Virus record (IMG/VR): IMGVR_UViG_3300020185_000033
Coordinates: 1-64,000 of that record
Direction: 5' to 3' (one strand)
From: a virus
DNA: 64,000 nt
Shown: in pieces, positions 8,470-17,356 of the stretch
Position numbering within the stretch: the first letter of the stretch is position 1
Layout of the letters: every line of letters starts with the position of its first letter
Made by a program: the position numbers and the translations under genes
Notes under the pieces: model-generated
What the model was told of the DNA's origin: nothing
Database searches by the model: none
What the model saw: only the letters and a program-made list of their open reading frames with translations

Positions 8470-9219
8470 TTACATTCCTGCTAATTCAGTTTTAAATTTG
8501 TTGTAGTACTGCTCGTGTATAAAAGCATCAGCATGTAGCCAATCGGAAAAGTGATTAGCATGTGTATCCTTATACTGATCTACAAAACTGTCATACGGTT
8601 CAAAAAATGTATCAAACGGAAAAGATTCTTTTAGGTGTTCTATGTTTAAGAACTCCCATTGACCTTCATCCATCTTTGCACAACTATTTGTTTGTATATA
8701 CTCTACACCTGCCTTCTTTAGGAAAGTGTCTAGTAGAGTAATATTTATTACACGTTTTGTCATTCCGAAGTCAAAGTCGGTATGATATAGTTGCAATGCT
8801 TTGAACCAATTTTTAAAGTTAGGACCGTCACCGTCTCTATAAAAAGGTTTATAGTCACAGCCGTTTGCCCAATGATAATGTTGCGTATGTCCGTTATGTT
8901 CGTGTGTAAACTCTATACGTTCGTTTGTGCTCCATCCTATTACTACTAACAGTTCACTAGGATCTCTACCTTGTTGTAACCATTTAGAAACAAACTGCAT
9001 GGTGCTTCTAACTATGTATTCATTACTTGCTCCAGGCACACACTGATTAATATAATTTAGATTGTAATCGTCTGCAAGTAAGCCAGGCCATACTAAACTA
9101 ATTGCTTTATTAGTTCTAGCAGTATTACCTTGCTCAACTACTTCGCTACCCGCTAAGTGACTACAGCCGCTAACGTATAACCACTTCTTATTGCTTACGT
9201 CCAACCTAGTAACTCCCAT
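8470..9219 (-). CDS. SGNH/GDSL hydrolase-like protein
   Basis: 249 aa. Block I is a variant GCSH-type motif (YVSGCSHLAGSEV, about 15-27) where GDSL esterases have GDS. QCVPGASNEYIVR (about 58-70) matches the block II/III glycine and asparagine region. VVIGWSTNERIEF supplies the following strand, and SDWLHADAFIH near the C-terminus resembles the D-x-x-H catalytic block. Members remove or transfer acyl groups on sugars or lipids; phage proteins of this type are common but poorly characterised. The gene overlaps the upstream radical SAM gene by 25 nt. The serine in GCSH would be the nucleophile if the protein is active. It pairs logically with the NeuD-like acyltransferase. Confidence 0.65.
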   Translation of the reverse strand: MGVTRLDVSNKKWLYVSGCSHLAGSEVVEQGNTARTNKAISLVWPGLLADDYNLNYINQCVPGASNEYIVRSTMQFVSKWLQQGRDPSELLVVIGWSTNERIEFTHEHNGHTQHYHWANGCDYKPFYRDGDGPNFKNWFKALQLYHTDFDFGMTKRVINITLLDTFLKKAGVEYIQTNSCAKMDEGQWEFLNIEHLKESFPFDTFFEPYDSFVDQYKDTHANHFSDWLHADAFIHEQYYNKFKTELAGM

Positions 9220-10496
9220 AGTTCAGGAATACTTTCCTTCATACTTTGTTCACGTTTACTATCAAGTAGCAATGTATATTCTTTAAACACTTGCATTTGT
9301 TCTTCACTGTCTTCGTTGTATGATTCTTTTAATGCTTTAATTAGTCCTAGTACTGTTTGCTTGTTACGTTCGTCAGCATCAAAGTACTTACTTGTTGCGG
9401 ACCATGTCTCTAATTGTTGTATAGCAACATCACGAACGTTCTGTGGTAAGTTTCTAATATCTAAACACTTTGGGTAGTTGTTTAATAAGAAACTTATATC
9501 AATCCTACGCCCACTCTCATTTGATATCTCTTCAGCATAGTCAAGTAAGTCTGTAATGTTTAGTATGTTATATATTTGTATAACAGGACTAAACAAAATA
9601 TTACCTACTACTTCAGAATCAGCATAGTCTCTGATGTGCTTGTCAATAACGCTCCATGTACTTCCACTTCTAATATAGTCGTTGTATTGAGCATAGCCGT
9701 CTACACTTAAACACATCAATACATCTCTAAACTGTCCTATAGTTTCTAAAAACCTAGGCTGTATATTAGTCATGTTACTGTTAAACACTAAGTCGATATC
9801 CTTTGCTATTCCGAGCTCGATGCATTTGTTGAGGATCCAATACACTCGCTGTATAATAGTGGGCTCACCGCCGGTGAAGTATAACCTGTTGACATTAGGC
9901 AACCATTCTTCGACTGTTGCAAGGAAGCTAGGATCATCAAACCAAGGCTGAGTATAATCACTGAAATCGCCCCAGTGACTTGTATCCACGACAAACTGTC
10001 TTTCTTTTTCGGTGTATAATTCTTCATCTTGTAACTCCTTGTAGATTGCACTACTGTTTTGACTTTGGCACATTCTGCATCTTAAGTTACATAGTGTTCC
10101 TAATCTAAAGTCTAAGTATTGCGGTGCTTCTTCTACAACATAATTATTATCAATACTCTTATCGACTATCTCTTTTACTTGCTTTGCATTTCTGTGGAAG
10201 CCCATCCAATCCTCAATATAGTTTTCTCTATAACTAGGAATGCCTAGGTCTTCTAATTCATAACAAGGCTGGCAACCATCTACACGATCACCTTCTATCA
10301 TCTGCTTTCTTATCTCTCTATAATGATTATTGTTCCACACTGTGGATATATCATCGCCTTTGTTAAGCATTAATATACTGCCGTCATCTTTTTTAATTTG
10401 ACCACTAGCAACACAGCATATATTAATAGTACTACTAGGCTGTGTCATAATGTGTATCCACGGATACGGACAGAATGTTTTACTATAACTTGTCAT
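9195..10496 (-). CDS. Twitch-domain radical SAM protein (copy 1)
   Basis: 433 aa with the architecture of N-terminal-twitch radical SAM proteins. The N-terminal cluster motif is FCPYPWIH (Cys9) then ICC (27, 28), followed by GCQPCYELEDLG (Cys75, Cys78); these can ligate an auxiliary Fe-S cluster. The radical SAM motif CNLRCRMC follows at 136, 140 and 143, with GGEP at 209-212 contacting the SAM methionine moiety. The enzyme would cleave SAM to a 5'-deoxyadenosyl radical; the substrate is unknown. The C-terminus has the SIPELWELLGW motif shared with several paralogues here. The gene overlaps the next upstream paralogue by 14 nt and the SGNH-like gene by 25 nt. Confidence 0.9.
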   Translation of the reverse strand: MTSYSKTFCPYPWIHIMTQPSSTINICCVASGQIKKDDGSILMLNKGDDISTVWNNNHYREIRKQMIEGDRVDGCQPCYELEDLGIPSYRENYIEDWMGFHRNAKQVKEIVDKSIDNNYVVEEAPQYLDFRLGTLCNLRCRMCQSQNSSAIYKELQDEELYTEKERQFVVDTSHWGDFSDYTQPWFDDPSFLATVEEWLPNVNRLYFTGGEPTIIQRVYWILNKCIELGIAKDIDLVFNSNMTNIQPRFLETIGQFRDVLMCLSVDGYAQYNDYIRSGSTWSVIDKHIRDYADSEVVGNILFSPVIQIYNILNITDLLDYAEEISNESGRRIDISFLLNNYPKCLDIRNLPQNVRDVAIQQLETWSATSKYFDADERNKQTVLGLIKALKESYNEDSEEQMQVFKEYTLLLDSKREQSMKESIPELWELLGWT

Positions 10497-11724
10497 GTTT
10501 ATTACCTGCTTTTAGAAACTGCATTTGCTCTTGCAACTCCATTATACCTTCCTTTTCAAACCAAGGTCTAACATACTTGTATAACTCAGGGAAGGTACTA
10601 GCAACACTCTCGTCTCTGTACCTATCACTGAATGCTGTTTGTCTTACAAACTCATCCATGTAGCCGTCATAGTCTTCTTGGTTCATAAAGTTTAATGTAC
10701 TTTGTATTCTAGGATCGCTGTGTGTCTTATACTTCTCTGTGATGGCTTCCTTTGCTTTCTTAGGCAATGCTTTAGGACTAATGTGTTGTGGTACATACAC
10801 CATATTGAAATGTATTTCAGTTTCGATATTGTGTTCCTTTTGGTACTCTAGTAACTCATCCATGTACATAATATTAAATATACTAACTGTGTAAAATATA
10901 TTTGTTCTTATAAAGTCTGTATTTTTAAACTTCCAATAGTTTTCCATTACTTCATCAAACTGTTGTGGATGTCTAATGTAATTAAACCTTTCACCTACAC
11001 CGTCTATACTAAAGAATACTTGCACATCTTTAAACTGTTTAAGCAAGTCCATGTGTTGTGCCGGGTATATAGAACCGTTAGTATTATAACTTAGTGTTAT
11101 ATCTTTTGCTCTGCCTTTATCTGCTAATGTTTGTAATATATCGAAATGTCTTTTAATTAAGAACGGCTCACCGCCAAAGAATTCCAAACTCTCTACTTCT
11201 TCGATTTGACTTTCTATATCGTCCCAGAACTTTTCATTTAGTTCGGGCCAACGTCCTAGCCTGCCCATTAGTTGTGCAAACTGATTAGACTCACCGTCAC
11301 GTTCTATTTCTTCCGGCACCCACTGACTACTTGCGAAGCCTGTGCATATTCTACACTTAGTATTACAGATGTTGCCTAGTTTCAAATCCATGCTCTTAGG
11401 TTTGGCATGCTCCAAGTTATCTACGTGGTGTGCAAACTTTCTAAGTTCTCGTAAACGTTTACTATCAATGCCTGCGTCTTCTTCGTTCCAGCAGTTGTAA
11501 CATGCCTTAGGCTTCTCTCCTGCTAAGAAGTCTTCCTTAAGGTCTGCTAACCATTTACTATCCCATGCATCCTTTAATGTAGCACCATCAGCCAAGTTCA
11601 TGTCTGGTACAGTTTCCTGCATAACACAGCACACACCAATCTCTCCGTTGGTACGAGCCTCTTGGTTTATCCAAGGTAGTATACAAAAATGTTCTGGTCT
11701 ATTCGCCAAAAGGTGCACCCTCAT
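10483..11724 (-). CDS. Twitch-domain radical SAM protein (copy 2)
   Basis: 413 aa. N-terminal twitch residues: FCILPWIN (Cys14), VCC (32, 33), CYNCWNEEDAG (75, 78). The radical SAM cysteines CNTKCRIC lie at 120, 124 and 127, and GGEP at 184-187. The central part (LSYNTNGS, FFSIDGVGERFNYIRHP) is typical of the TIM-barrel core of sugar- or peptide-modifying radical SAM enzymes, but no substrate can be named. The C-terminal FPELYKYVRPWF motif is shared with sister copies. Overlaps of 26 nt upstream and 14 nt downstream show operon packing with its two paralogues. Divergence from its neighbours outside the motifs suggests different substrates or steps. Confidence 0.9.
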   Translation of the reverse strand: MRVHLLANRPEHFCILPWINQEARTNGEIGVCCVMQETVPDMNLADGATLKDAWDSKWLADLKEDFLAGEKPKACYNCWNEEDAGIDSKRLRELRKFAHHVDNLEHAKPKSMDLKLGNICNTKCRICTGFASSQWVPEEIERDGESNQFAQLMGRLGRWPELNEKFWDDIESQIEEVESLEFFGGEPFLIKRHFDILQTLADKGRAKDITLSYNTNGSIYPAQHMDLLKQFKDVQVFFSIDGVGERFNYIRHPQQFDEVMENYWKFKNTDFIRTNIFYTVSIFNIMYMDELLEYQKEHNIETEIHFNMVYVPQHISPKALPKKAKEAITEKYKTHSDPRIQSTLNFMNQEDYDGYMDEFVRQTAFSDRYRDESVASTFPELYKYVRPWFEKEGIMELQEQMQFLKAGNKHDKL

Positions 11725-13021
11725 TGTAGTATGAACTTATGTCGCTCAGCTCAGGGAACACTTCAAACAATGTCTCTGCTCTAAACCTGTCCATCTCTTT
11801 AGCCTCTTGCATACTGTCTGATAGTAAGTGGCTGTCGTCACCTTCCATAAACTGTAACAGGCTGTTGAATGTATCTGTTGCACGACCCACAGGGTCTTTA
11901 CCTTCGATCCATGCTAACGTTTCTTTAATCTGATTTATTGCTTTAGTTCGTAAATGTAGTGGTAATACTGTTGCTCTATGTACATGCTTACCTAGTAAAA
12001 TATTAACACCAAAGTCTTTTGGTTCTATAAATTCTATATCACATAACTTCCTATAAAAGTTGCATACGTCTAATACATTAAAAATACTAACCGTACAACT
12101 AATGTTAAAGTCGTGTTGCGGTAGCTCTTGCTTTAGACGTTCTCTATTTGCAAGTGTATCACTCCATATAGTTCCTTTACGCAAGTACTCGCCTTTCTCC
12201 CAGCCTGCATCTAAACTGGCTCCTATGCTAACATTCTTAAACTTCTTCCAGAGCTCAACGGCGTCTTCGTCTTTGTATGTTAGTTTACTAAAGTTGGTGT
12301 TGTAAAATATTCTTACATCTGTTCTGCCCATTTCTACTAACTTGTTCATGATGTACCAATGTTCATCCATTAGTAACGGCTCACCGCCTGCCCAATAAAT
12401 TTTCTCTACTGTGTGCAAGTACGGATCGAACTGTTCCATAAATGCAGTATTTCCTTTTCTTATTTGCAATATCTTTTGTTCAGGAGTTCTGTTAAATTTA
12501 CTGTCTACTGCCTCGTCGAACCATTGACTGCTTAAATCAGGTCCACATGTTCTGCAACGCATGTTACATATATTACTAAATCTGATATCCATATAAGTTA
12601 GATGTACATCATCTAAACTGCCGTCTTCTTTTGTCTCTTGTACAATATGCGACTTATCTTTGTGTAAGTCATACTTTTCAAATATGAATTCATCGTTGCT
12701 TCTCTTACGCAACGTATCATGTCCTACTTCTTCTAGCTCGTAACATCTATTACAGTTAGATACTTTCTTATTGTCGAGCATGTCTAATCTAAACGACTTC
12801 ATGTTATCACTGTTATAACATTCATCTAGGTCCATTTCGTTTAAGTTACCGATAGGTGCGTCATGCTCACTCAAGCAACATGTAAACACTCTGCCATCGG
12901 GCCAAGGGTGCATGTGTATCCAAGGTAGGATACAGAACGCATCGCCTTCTGCTAACTTTTTTATTTCTTCTACTGTTTTATTAATCTTATTATCCATGCG
13001 TTTAAATCCCATTCCCACCAT
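11699..13021 (-). CDS. Twitch-domain radical SAM protein (copy 3)
   Basis: 440 aa from the ATG at 13021 (AAGGTG a few bases upstream). An alternative start at 12997 (MDNKINK) is possible and would cut the overlap with the desaturase gene from 52 to 28 nt. N-terminal twitch: FCILPWIH (Cys30), TCC (48, 49), CNRCYELEEVG (90, 93). Radical SAM motif CNMRCRTC at 152, 156 and 159; GGEP at 212-215. The C-terminal end carries VFPELSDISSYY. A polar helix of about 25 residues precedes the twitch cysteines, unlike copies 1 and 2. SAM cleavage and an auxiliary cluster are inferred from family knowledge; the substrate is unknown. Confidence 0.9.
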   Translation of the reverse strand: MVGMGFKRMDNKINKTVEEIKKLAEGDAFCILPWIHMHPWPDGRVFTCCLSEHDAPIGNLNEMDLDECYNSDNMKSFRLDMLDNKKVSNCNRCYELEEVGHDTLRKRSNDEFIFEKYDLHKDKSHIVQETKEDGSLDDVHLTYMDIRFSNICNMRCRTCGPDLSSQWFDEAVDSKFNRTPEQKILQIRKGNTAFMEQFDPYLHTVEKIYWAGGEPLLMDEHWYIMNKLVEMGRTDVRIFYNTNFSKLTYKDEDAVELWKKFKNVSIGASLDAGWEKGEYLRKGTIWSDTLANRERLKQELPQHDFNISCTVSIFNVLDVCNFYRKLCDIEFIEPKDFGVNILLGKHVHRATVLPLHLRTKAINQIKETLAWIEGKDPVGRATDTFNSLLQFMEGDDSHLLSDSMQEAKEMDRFRAETLFEVFPELSDISSYYNEGAPFGE

Positions 13022-13734
13022 TTCTCACCTTGATGCCAAGCACCAGGGTTGCGGTGATGATTATTGTGCCATCCTTCGCCAAACGTTATTAAGTTGACCA
13101 CGTGATGGTTAACACTTTTGTCTTGCGTGTCCCAAGTTCTATATCCTAAACTGCGTAACCCGTGCCCATGTCCCCATGTGTTAAAGGCACCTGTTGCCCA
13201 TACGCATAAACTTGCTGGTACAAGGTATGCATATATAATTAACATAGGATCTATAATTACTAGCAATGCTATATATAATAATATATATGCAAAAAAGTAT
13301 TTGTGAGCATTCATTACGTCTTTGTTCTTTATCCAGTCTTTAGCATTACGCAGATCCCAACGTCCTGTATCAGTTAAGTCTAATGTCCAACTGCGCCATG
13401 TACTCATATGATGTGGGCTGTGGGGGTCTAAAGCATCGTCTGTGTGCTTATGATGTTCTCTGTGGGTAACTATGTATCCAAACACACTACTAACACTTGC
13501 CAACGTGGCACTTAGTATTAACACCCTTTCCCAAAGTTTGCTTGTCTTAAATGTTTTATGAGCAAAGTATCTGTGTTGTCCAACACTGTTGCCTATACTT
13601 GCAAACCAAAAGTATGCCACAAGTGATACCCACAAGTAGTTACTTGGTCCTAGTACCACAGCCGTAGCAAGTCCTAGATGCATTAAGCATCTTAACACTA
13701 CGAGTTTAGGTCTAGTAAATGCTAGTATGTCCAC
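12970..13734 (-). CDS. Membrane fatty-acid (acyl-lipid or acyl-CoA) desaturase
   Basis: 254 aa with the three histidine boxes of the di-iron membrane desaturases: HRYFAH at 54-59, HREHH at 91-95 and HNNHH at 223-227. There are hydrophobic segments near 15-50, 70-90 and 145-185. This is the delta-9-type pattern; such enzymes insert a double bond into a saturated acyl chain using O2 and electrons from ferredoxin or cytochrome b5. Length is close to the short bacterial and phage forms. It sits between two radical SAM genes and overlaps both (23 nt with copy 4, up to 52 nt with copy 3), so it is an integral operon member. It could alter host membrane fluidity or modify a lipid-linked glycan; the sequence does not decide. 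Confidence 0.93.
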   Translation of the reverse strand: MDILAFTRPKLVVLRCLMHLGLATAVVLGPSNYLWVSLVAYFWFASIGNSVGQHRYFAHKTFKTSKLWERVLILSATLASVSSVFGYIVTHREHHKHTDDALDPHSPHHMSTWRSWTLDLTDTGRWDLRNAKDWIKNKDVMNAHKYFFAYILLYIALLVIIDPMLIIYAYLVPASLCVWATGAFNTWGHGHGLRSLGYRTWDTQDKSVNHHVVNLITFGEGWHNNHHRNPGAWHQGEKWWEWDLNAWIIRLIKQ

Positions 13735-14956
13735 TTTCTTCTACCTTGTCTACAAGTTTACTGAATGCTTCTCTCCAGTTACTTTCATCATTCTTATCTA
13801 ATAAATCGTTATAACGACAAAACTGTTCCCACTTTAACTCGTCCCAGTCGCTGTTGTTAAACATGCTCAACAGTGTTCCTAGTTTGTGGTCATTGCCTAA
13901 TTCTTTTCTAAATTCTGTATGTATCAACTCTCGAGCCTTAACGGGTATAACCGCAGGACTTAGGTAATCAGGATCATACACGAAGTTCATGTCAACTTCT
14001 ATCCCATTCATCTCTGCCCATTTAAAAAACTCAGGCAACGTTGCATAATTGTATGCACTCACAGTTTGTGTTATTCTTAGAACTAACTTGTCTCTGTTTT
14101 GCTTTAAAGTTTCTATGGTCTTTAATACAGCATTCCAGTTAGTACCTGTTCGTATAAAAGCATTACGATCTTCTAGGTCGTCTATGCTTAAACATATTCT
14201 TGCTTCTTTGAACTCGGGCCACAGTTCTAAAGCAATAGGCGGTAGCATAGTGCAATTAATGTTGTACCATAGTATAACATTTTTACTTCTGCCACTGTCT
14301 ACTAATTTTTGTAAGTATGCCCAGTGTTGTTTAATTAATGTTGGCTCCCCTCCATTAATATATAGTAATTCTAAATTGGGTGCAGAGTCAAATAAATCAT
14401 CATAGAAGTTATCATCCTCTGCCCACTTAAAGTCTTCCGGAAAGTTTAATCCTAAGTAACCCTTGTTTATGAAGTCAGCCTTTTCAACAATGTCTTTATA
14501 ATCTTCGAGCCACTTTGAACTACTTGCTGGATTGCAAGTACGGCACCTAACGTTGCATACATTACCAAGCCTAAGCTCAACAAAACGCAAATCCATAGGT
14601 ATGCTCCCATCCTCACTAGTAAGTTTGGATGCCCAATCGGTGGTATTTTGTTTAAATACTTCGGTCTCATGTTGTCGTTTGCTTTTCACTCCTTTGTCTT
14701 CTTCCTCATAGCATCGCATACATGCTTTTGGTTTTTCGTCGTTTAGCATTTGCAGTCGAACTTCTTTATAGTAGTCACTATTCATATGCTGTTCAACTGA
14801 CTGCTTGTTTAAATCAAAGAATTGGTTATGGTCCTCCTTATAATTCCTTGCTCGATTCAAGCCATCAGTGTGATCACTTATACAACATAATGTTACACCA
14901 CCGTGTGGGTGTGTTGCTAAATGATTCCAAGGTAGTGGACAATATGTGTTACTCAA
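13712..14956 (-). CDS. Twitch-domain radical SAM protein (copy 4)
   Basis: 414 aa. Twitch motif at the very N-terminus: YCPLPWNH (Cys6), LCC (24, 25), CMRCYEEEDKG (79, 82). Radical SAM motif CNVRCRTC at 134, 138 and 141; GGEP at 202-205. Core strand motifs LWYNINCTM and ICLSIDDLEDRNAFIRTG resemble those of copies 1 and 2. This copy lacks a clear FPEL motif at the C-terminus and ends with a lysine/glutamate-rich helix. Its ATG overlaps the stop of copy 5 by 4 nt (ATGA). The function is that of the family (SAM-dependent radical chemistry); the substrate is not known. Confidence 0.9.
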   Translation of the reverse strand: MSNTYCPLPWNHLATHPHGGVTLCCISDHTDGLNRARNYKEDHNQFFDLNKQSVEQHMNSDYYKEVRLQMLNDEKPKACMRCYEEEDKGVKSKRQHETEVFKQNTTDWASKLTSEDGSIPMDLRFVELRLGNVCNVRCRTCNPASSSKWLEDYKDIVEKADFINKGYLGLNFPEDFKWAEDDNFYDDLFDSAPNLELLYINGGEPTLIKQHWAYLQKLVDSGRSKNVILWYNINCTMLPPIALELWPEFKEARICLSIDDLEDRNAFIRTGTNWNAVLKTIETLKQNRDKLVLRITQTVSAYNYATLPEFFKWAEMNGIEVDMNFVYDPDYLSPAVIPVKARELIHTEFRKELGNDHKLGTLLSMFNNSDWDELKWEQFCRYNDLLDKNDESNWREAFSKLVDKVEESGHTSIY

Positions 14957-16374
14957 TTGCTATACTCCCCTTGACTGACAGGCAGGAACCCTGCTGTCGA
15001 CACTGCTTCAAATTCTGCATCATAATCAAACTCATGTTTAATTAACTCATACAGTTCAGGGAAAACTTTAACAAAGTTTTCTTCTCGGTATATATCTCCT
15101 CCCACTATTTGAGATTTGAATATAGTCCATTTTTGCTGACTGCTACGCTCATCAAAGAACTTTAACTTTTCAGCATCAAATTTATTTTTTAAACTGCTAA
15201 CTACACTGTCGCCATTTACATATAGCGGTGAGTTCATAAAGTTTACTAGTGCATTGGCTTCTTCTCTGTACTGAGGTAACCAATCATATCTTAATAATTT
15301 ATCTGAAACCATCTTTTTCGCTGACTTCGGAAGTACTGGTGGCGATATCCATTTCGGATAGTGTACCGAATTATTCCAAATCTTAAAGTTAGGAAATGTA
15401 GTCTTAAAGTATTCGTGGAAGTCCGGCAAATATAAAATGTTCAGTGCGGTAACTGTGTGTGTTATTTGTACAAACACAGGGTGCTCACTGTTATGTAATT
15501 CATAATAGTAATCTAAATTTTGTTTTACTTCGTCCCACTTGCCTGGGTGCCTGAGGTACGTGAACTTATCTTCTACTCCGTCTATGCTAACACTAAATGC
15601 TATGTCCTTAAAGTTTTTAACCATCTTGTCTAGGAAATCTTTATCAGCAATAGTACCGTTAGTACTTAATGTTAATGCTACATTCTTTGACCTACCTGTG
15701 TCAATCAAATAATCCACAAACTGTTTGAACTCTTTCATATAGAAAGGCTCACCGCCCATTATTTCCATACGCATTACATCTTTAGTCCAGTCGTCCATTG
15801 TTTTCCAGAATGCACTACGCTCTATGTCGTTCATATTAATTTCAGCAGTTGTTTCCCAAAAAGGAATATTTCTGTCAATTGATTCTTCTCTCCACTTACT
15901 GCTGTAGTTTGTGTTGCAACTTCTACATTTTAAATTACATGTGTTATCAAATATTAACTGTACATCTATTAGTCTTTCAGGTTCAACGGAATAGTTAATA
16001 CAATCATCGCCATACCATTCTTTATAATAGTTATTGTACTGCTGTCGTTTAGACTCTTTTCCGTTGCTCTCATCTACCCAACACGTCTCACAGTTAGGAA
16101 TATCTTCGCCTCCACGAATTCTATTTCTCATGTTGGTCATTGTTTCGCTATTAAGTATTTCAAGCATCGAATGTTCACCTAGGTTAAAATCTTTGCCGTG
16201 TTTATCTTTAATTCTGTCTTTTGCAATACAGCAAGTTCTCACTGTGCCGCCAGGTTCATTACTAATATGACTCCATAGTAATGCACAGTATTTGAAATCC
16301 GGATCGAAATAATCCTTTGCATCAGCAGTGTCATACTCAAAACCGAACCTATTTATTTTTCGCGAAGTAGTCAT
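14953..16374 (-). CDS. Twitch-domain radical SAM protein (copy 5)
   Basis: 473 aa. A 29-residue leader precedes the twitch: YCALLWSH (Cys30), TCC (48, 49), CETCWVDESNG (95, 98). Radical SAM motif CNLKCRSC at 146, 150 and 153; GGEP at 207-210. The barrel has TLSTNGT and FSVSIDGVEDKFTYLRHP, very close to copy 2 (FFSIDGVGERFNYIRHP), which suggests recent common origin. The C-terminal VFPELYELIKHEF matches the shared end motif and is followed by a 24-residue tail. It overlaps the PLP enzyme gene by 26 nt and copy 4 by 4 nt. Substrate unknown. Confidence 0.9.
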   Translation of the reverse strand: MTTSRKINRFGFEYDTADAKDYFDPDFKYCALLWSHISNEPGGTVRTCCIAKDRIKDKHGKDFNLGEHSMLEILNSETMTNMRNRIRGGEDIPNCETCWVDESNGKESKRQQYNNYYKEWYGDDCINYSVEPERLIDVQLIFDNTCNLKCRSCNTNYSSKWREESIDRNIPFWETTAEINMNDIERSAFWKTMDDWTKDVMRMEIMGGEPFYMKEFKQFVDYLIDTGRSKNVALTLSTNGTIADKDFLDKMVKNFKDIAFSVSIDGVEDKFTYLRHPGKWDEVKQNLDYYYELHNSEHPVFVQITHTVTALNILYLPDFHEYFKTTFPNFKIWNNSVHYPKWISPPVLPKSAKKMVSDKLLRYDWLPQYREEANALVNFMNSPLYVNGDSVVSSLKNKFDAEKLKFFDERSSQQKWTIFKSQIVGGDIYREENFVKVFPELYELIKHEFDYDAEFEAVSTAGFLPVSQGEYSN

Positions 16375-17356
16375 AGTTCTCTAATAAAAATTTACTAACA
16401 CACAGTCTTGTTCTGTGGTTGCCTCTGTTTATGCTTTTATATTTTGCTTCTTGTGATGTAGCAAACAATACGCAATTAGTTACCTCTAAGTCGTTGTGTA
16501 AACACAAGGCATAGTAGGCGTCATAGTATTTAACTGGAATGTAATCAGGGCTCCAGTTTAACATACAGAACACACCTATCTTACAGGCAAAGTTATTCAC
16601 GATACCATTTTGGTTTGCAAACATTACAGGGTCGTCAATCTCATCACGCTGAAATCTTATACCTGCTCTAGCACCAATAATAGGAAATGTTTTGCCTAAA
16701 CTAAATGTTACTTCTTCGATGCACTTGTGGGATAAATCTATATTTATATTTGAACACATACCAAAGTAAGCCATGTCTATTAAAACAGGAATATCCATTT
16801 TTGTTGCTGTTAGTAAAAAGTCAGTTAACTGGTTATGCTTACAGCCGGTATCACTAAACGGACAACTAATTATTAAAGCATCGCCTGGCTCTAGTGCATT
16901 ATGTTCTGAAAGCCATTCCCAATCAAGATTCATTACGTTACAGGCAATCTTATGCATCATGAAGTCGCCTGTTGCTACTTTGAAGCGCCTGTTGTTATGT
17001 CTCATCATAAACATTTGAAATGCTTCCGATGTGCCGTTAGTAATACTTGCATGTCGATATAAGTCTAATCCATGTATAGTATTAAGTTTTGTAGAACCAA
17101 TCCAGTCTCTAAAAACTGTTTTATATTCTTCTTGTATAAGGTGCTTACCATCAGCAACAAATATATCAGTTAATCCATCTTTGGTATATTCTTTTAATTT
17201 CTTTGTTATGTCTTCATCTTGTAAAGCATAGCCGCCTTTAAATTCTGCTACATCTACATTTCTAAGGTCAATACTTTCTCCGCATCGTTTAAATAGCGGG
17301 TTATCGTATTTAGGTATGTTCACTTCGTTATTACATACTTCAATCTTCGTCAGCAT
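16349..17356 (-). CDS. PLP-dependent aminotransferase-like protein (fold type I)
   Basis: 335 aa. Although shorter than the usual 380-430, it keeps the signature order of class I/II aminotransferases: NGTSEAF (about 107-113, phosphate-binding loop), DMAYFG (Asp194 and Tyr197, for the PLP ring N and O), then FSLGKTFPIIGARAGI with the Schiff-base Lys222 and phosphate-binding Arg230. It may transaminate an amino acid or sugar-derived keto group, or have lost activity. The shortened N- and C-terminal regions suggest a divergent phage form. It overlaps the oxygenase gene by 17 nt and radical SAM copy 5 by 26 nt. The fold is likely; substrate specificity cannot be read. Confidence 0.7.
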   Translation of the reverse strand: MLTKIEVCNNEVNIPKYDNPLFKRCGESIDLRNVDVAEFKGGYALQDEDITKKLKEYTKDGLTDIFVADGKHLIQEEYKTVFRDWIGSTKLNTIHGLDLYRHASITNGTSEAFQMFMMRHNNRRFKVATGDFMMHKIACNVMNLDWEWLSEHNALEPGDALIISCPFSDTGCKHNQLTDFLLTATKMDIPVLIDMAYFGMCSNINIDLSHKCIEEVTFSLGKTFPIIGARAGIRFQRDEIDDPVMFANQNGIVNNFACKIGVFCMLNWSPDYIPVKYYDAYYALCLHNDLEVTNCVLFATSQEAKYKSINRGNHRTRLCVSKFLLENYDYFAKNK

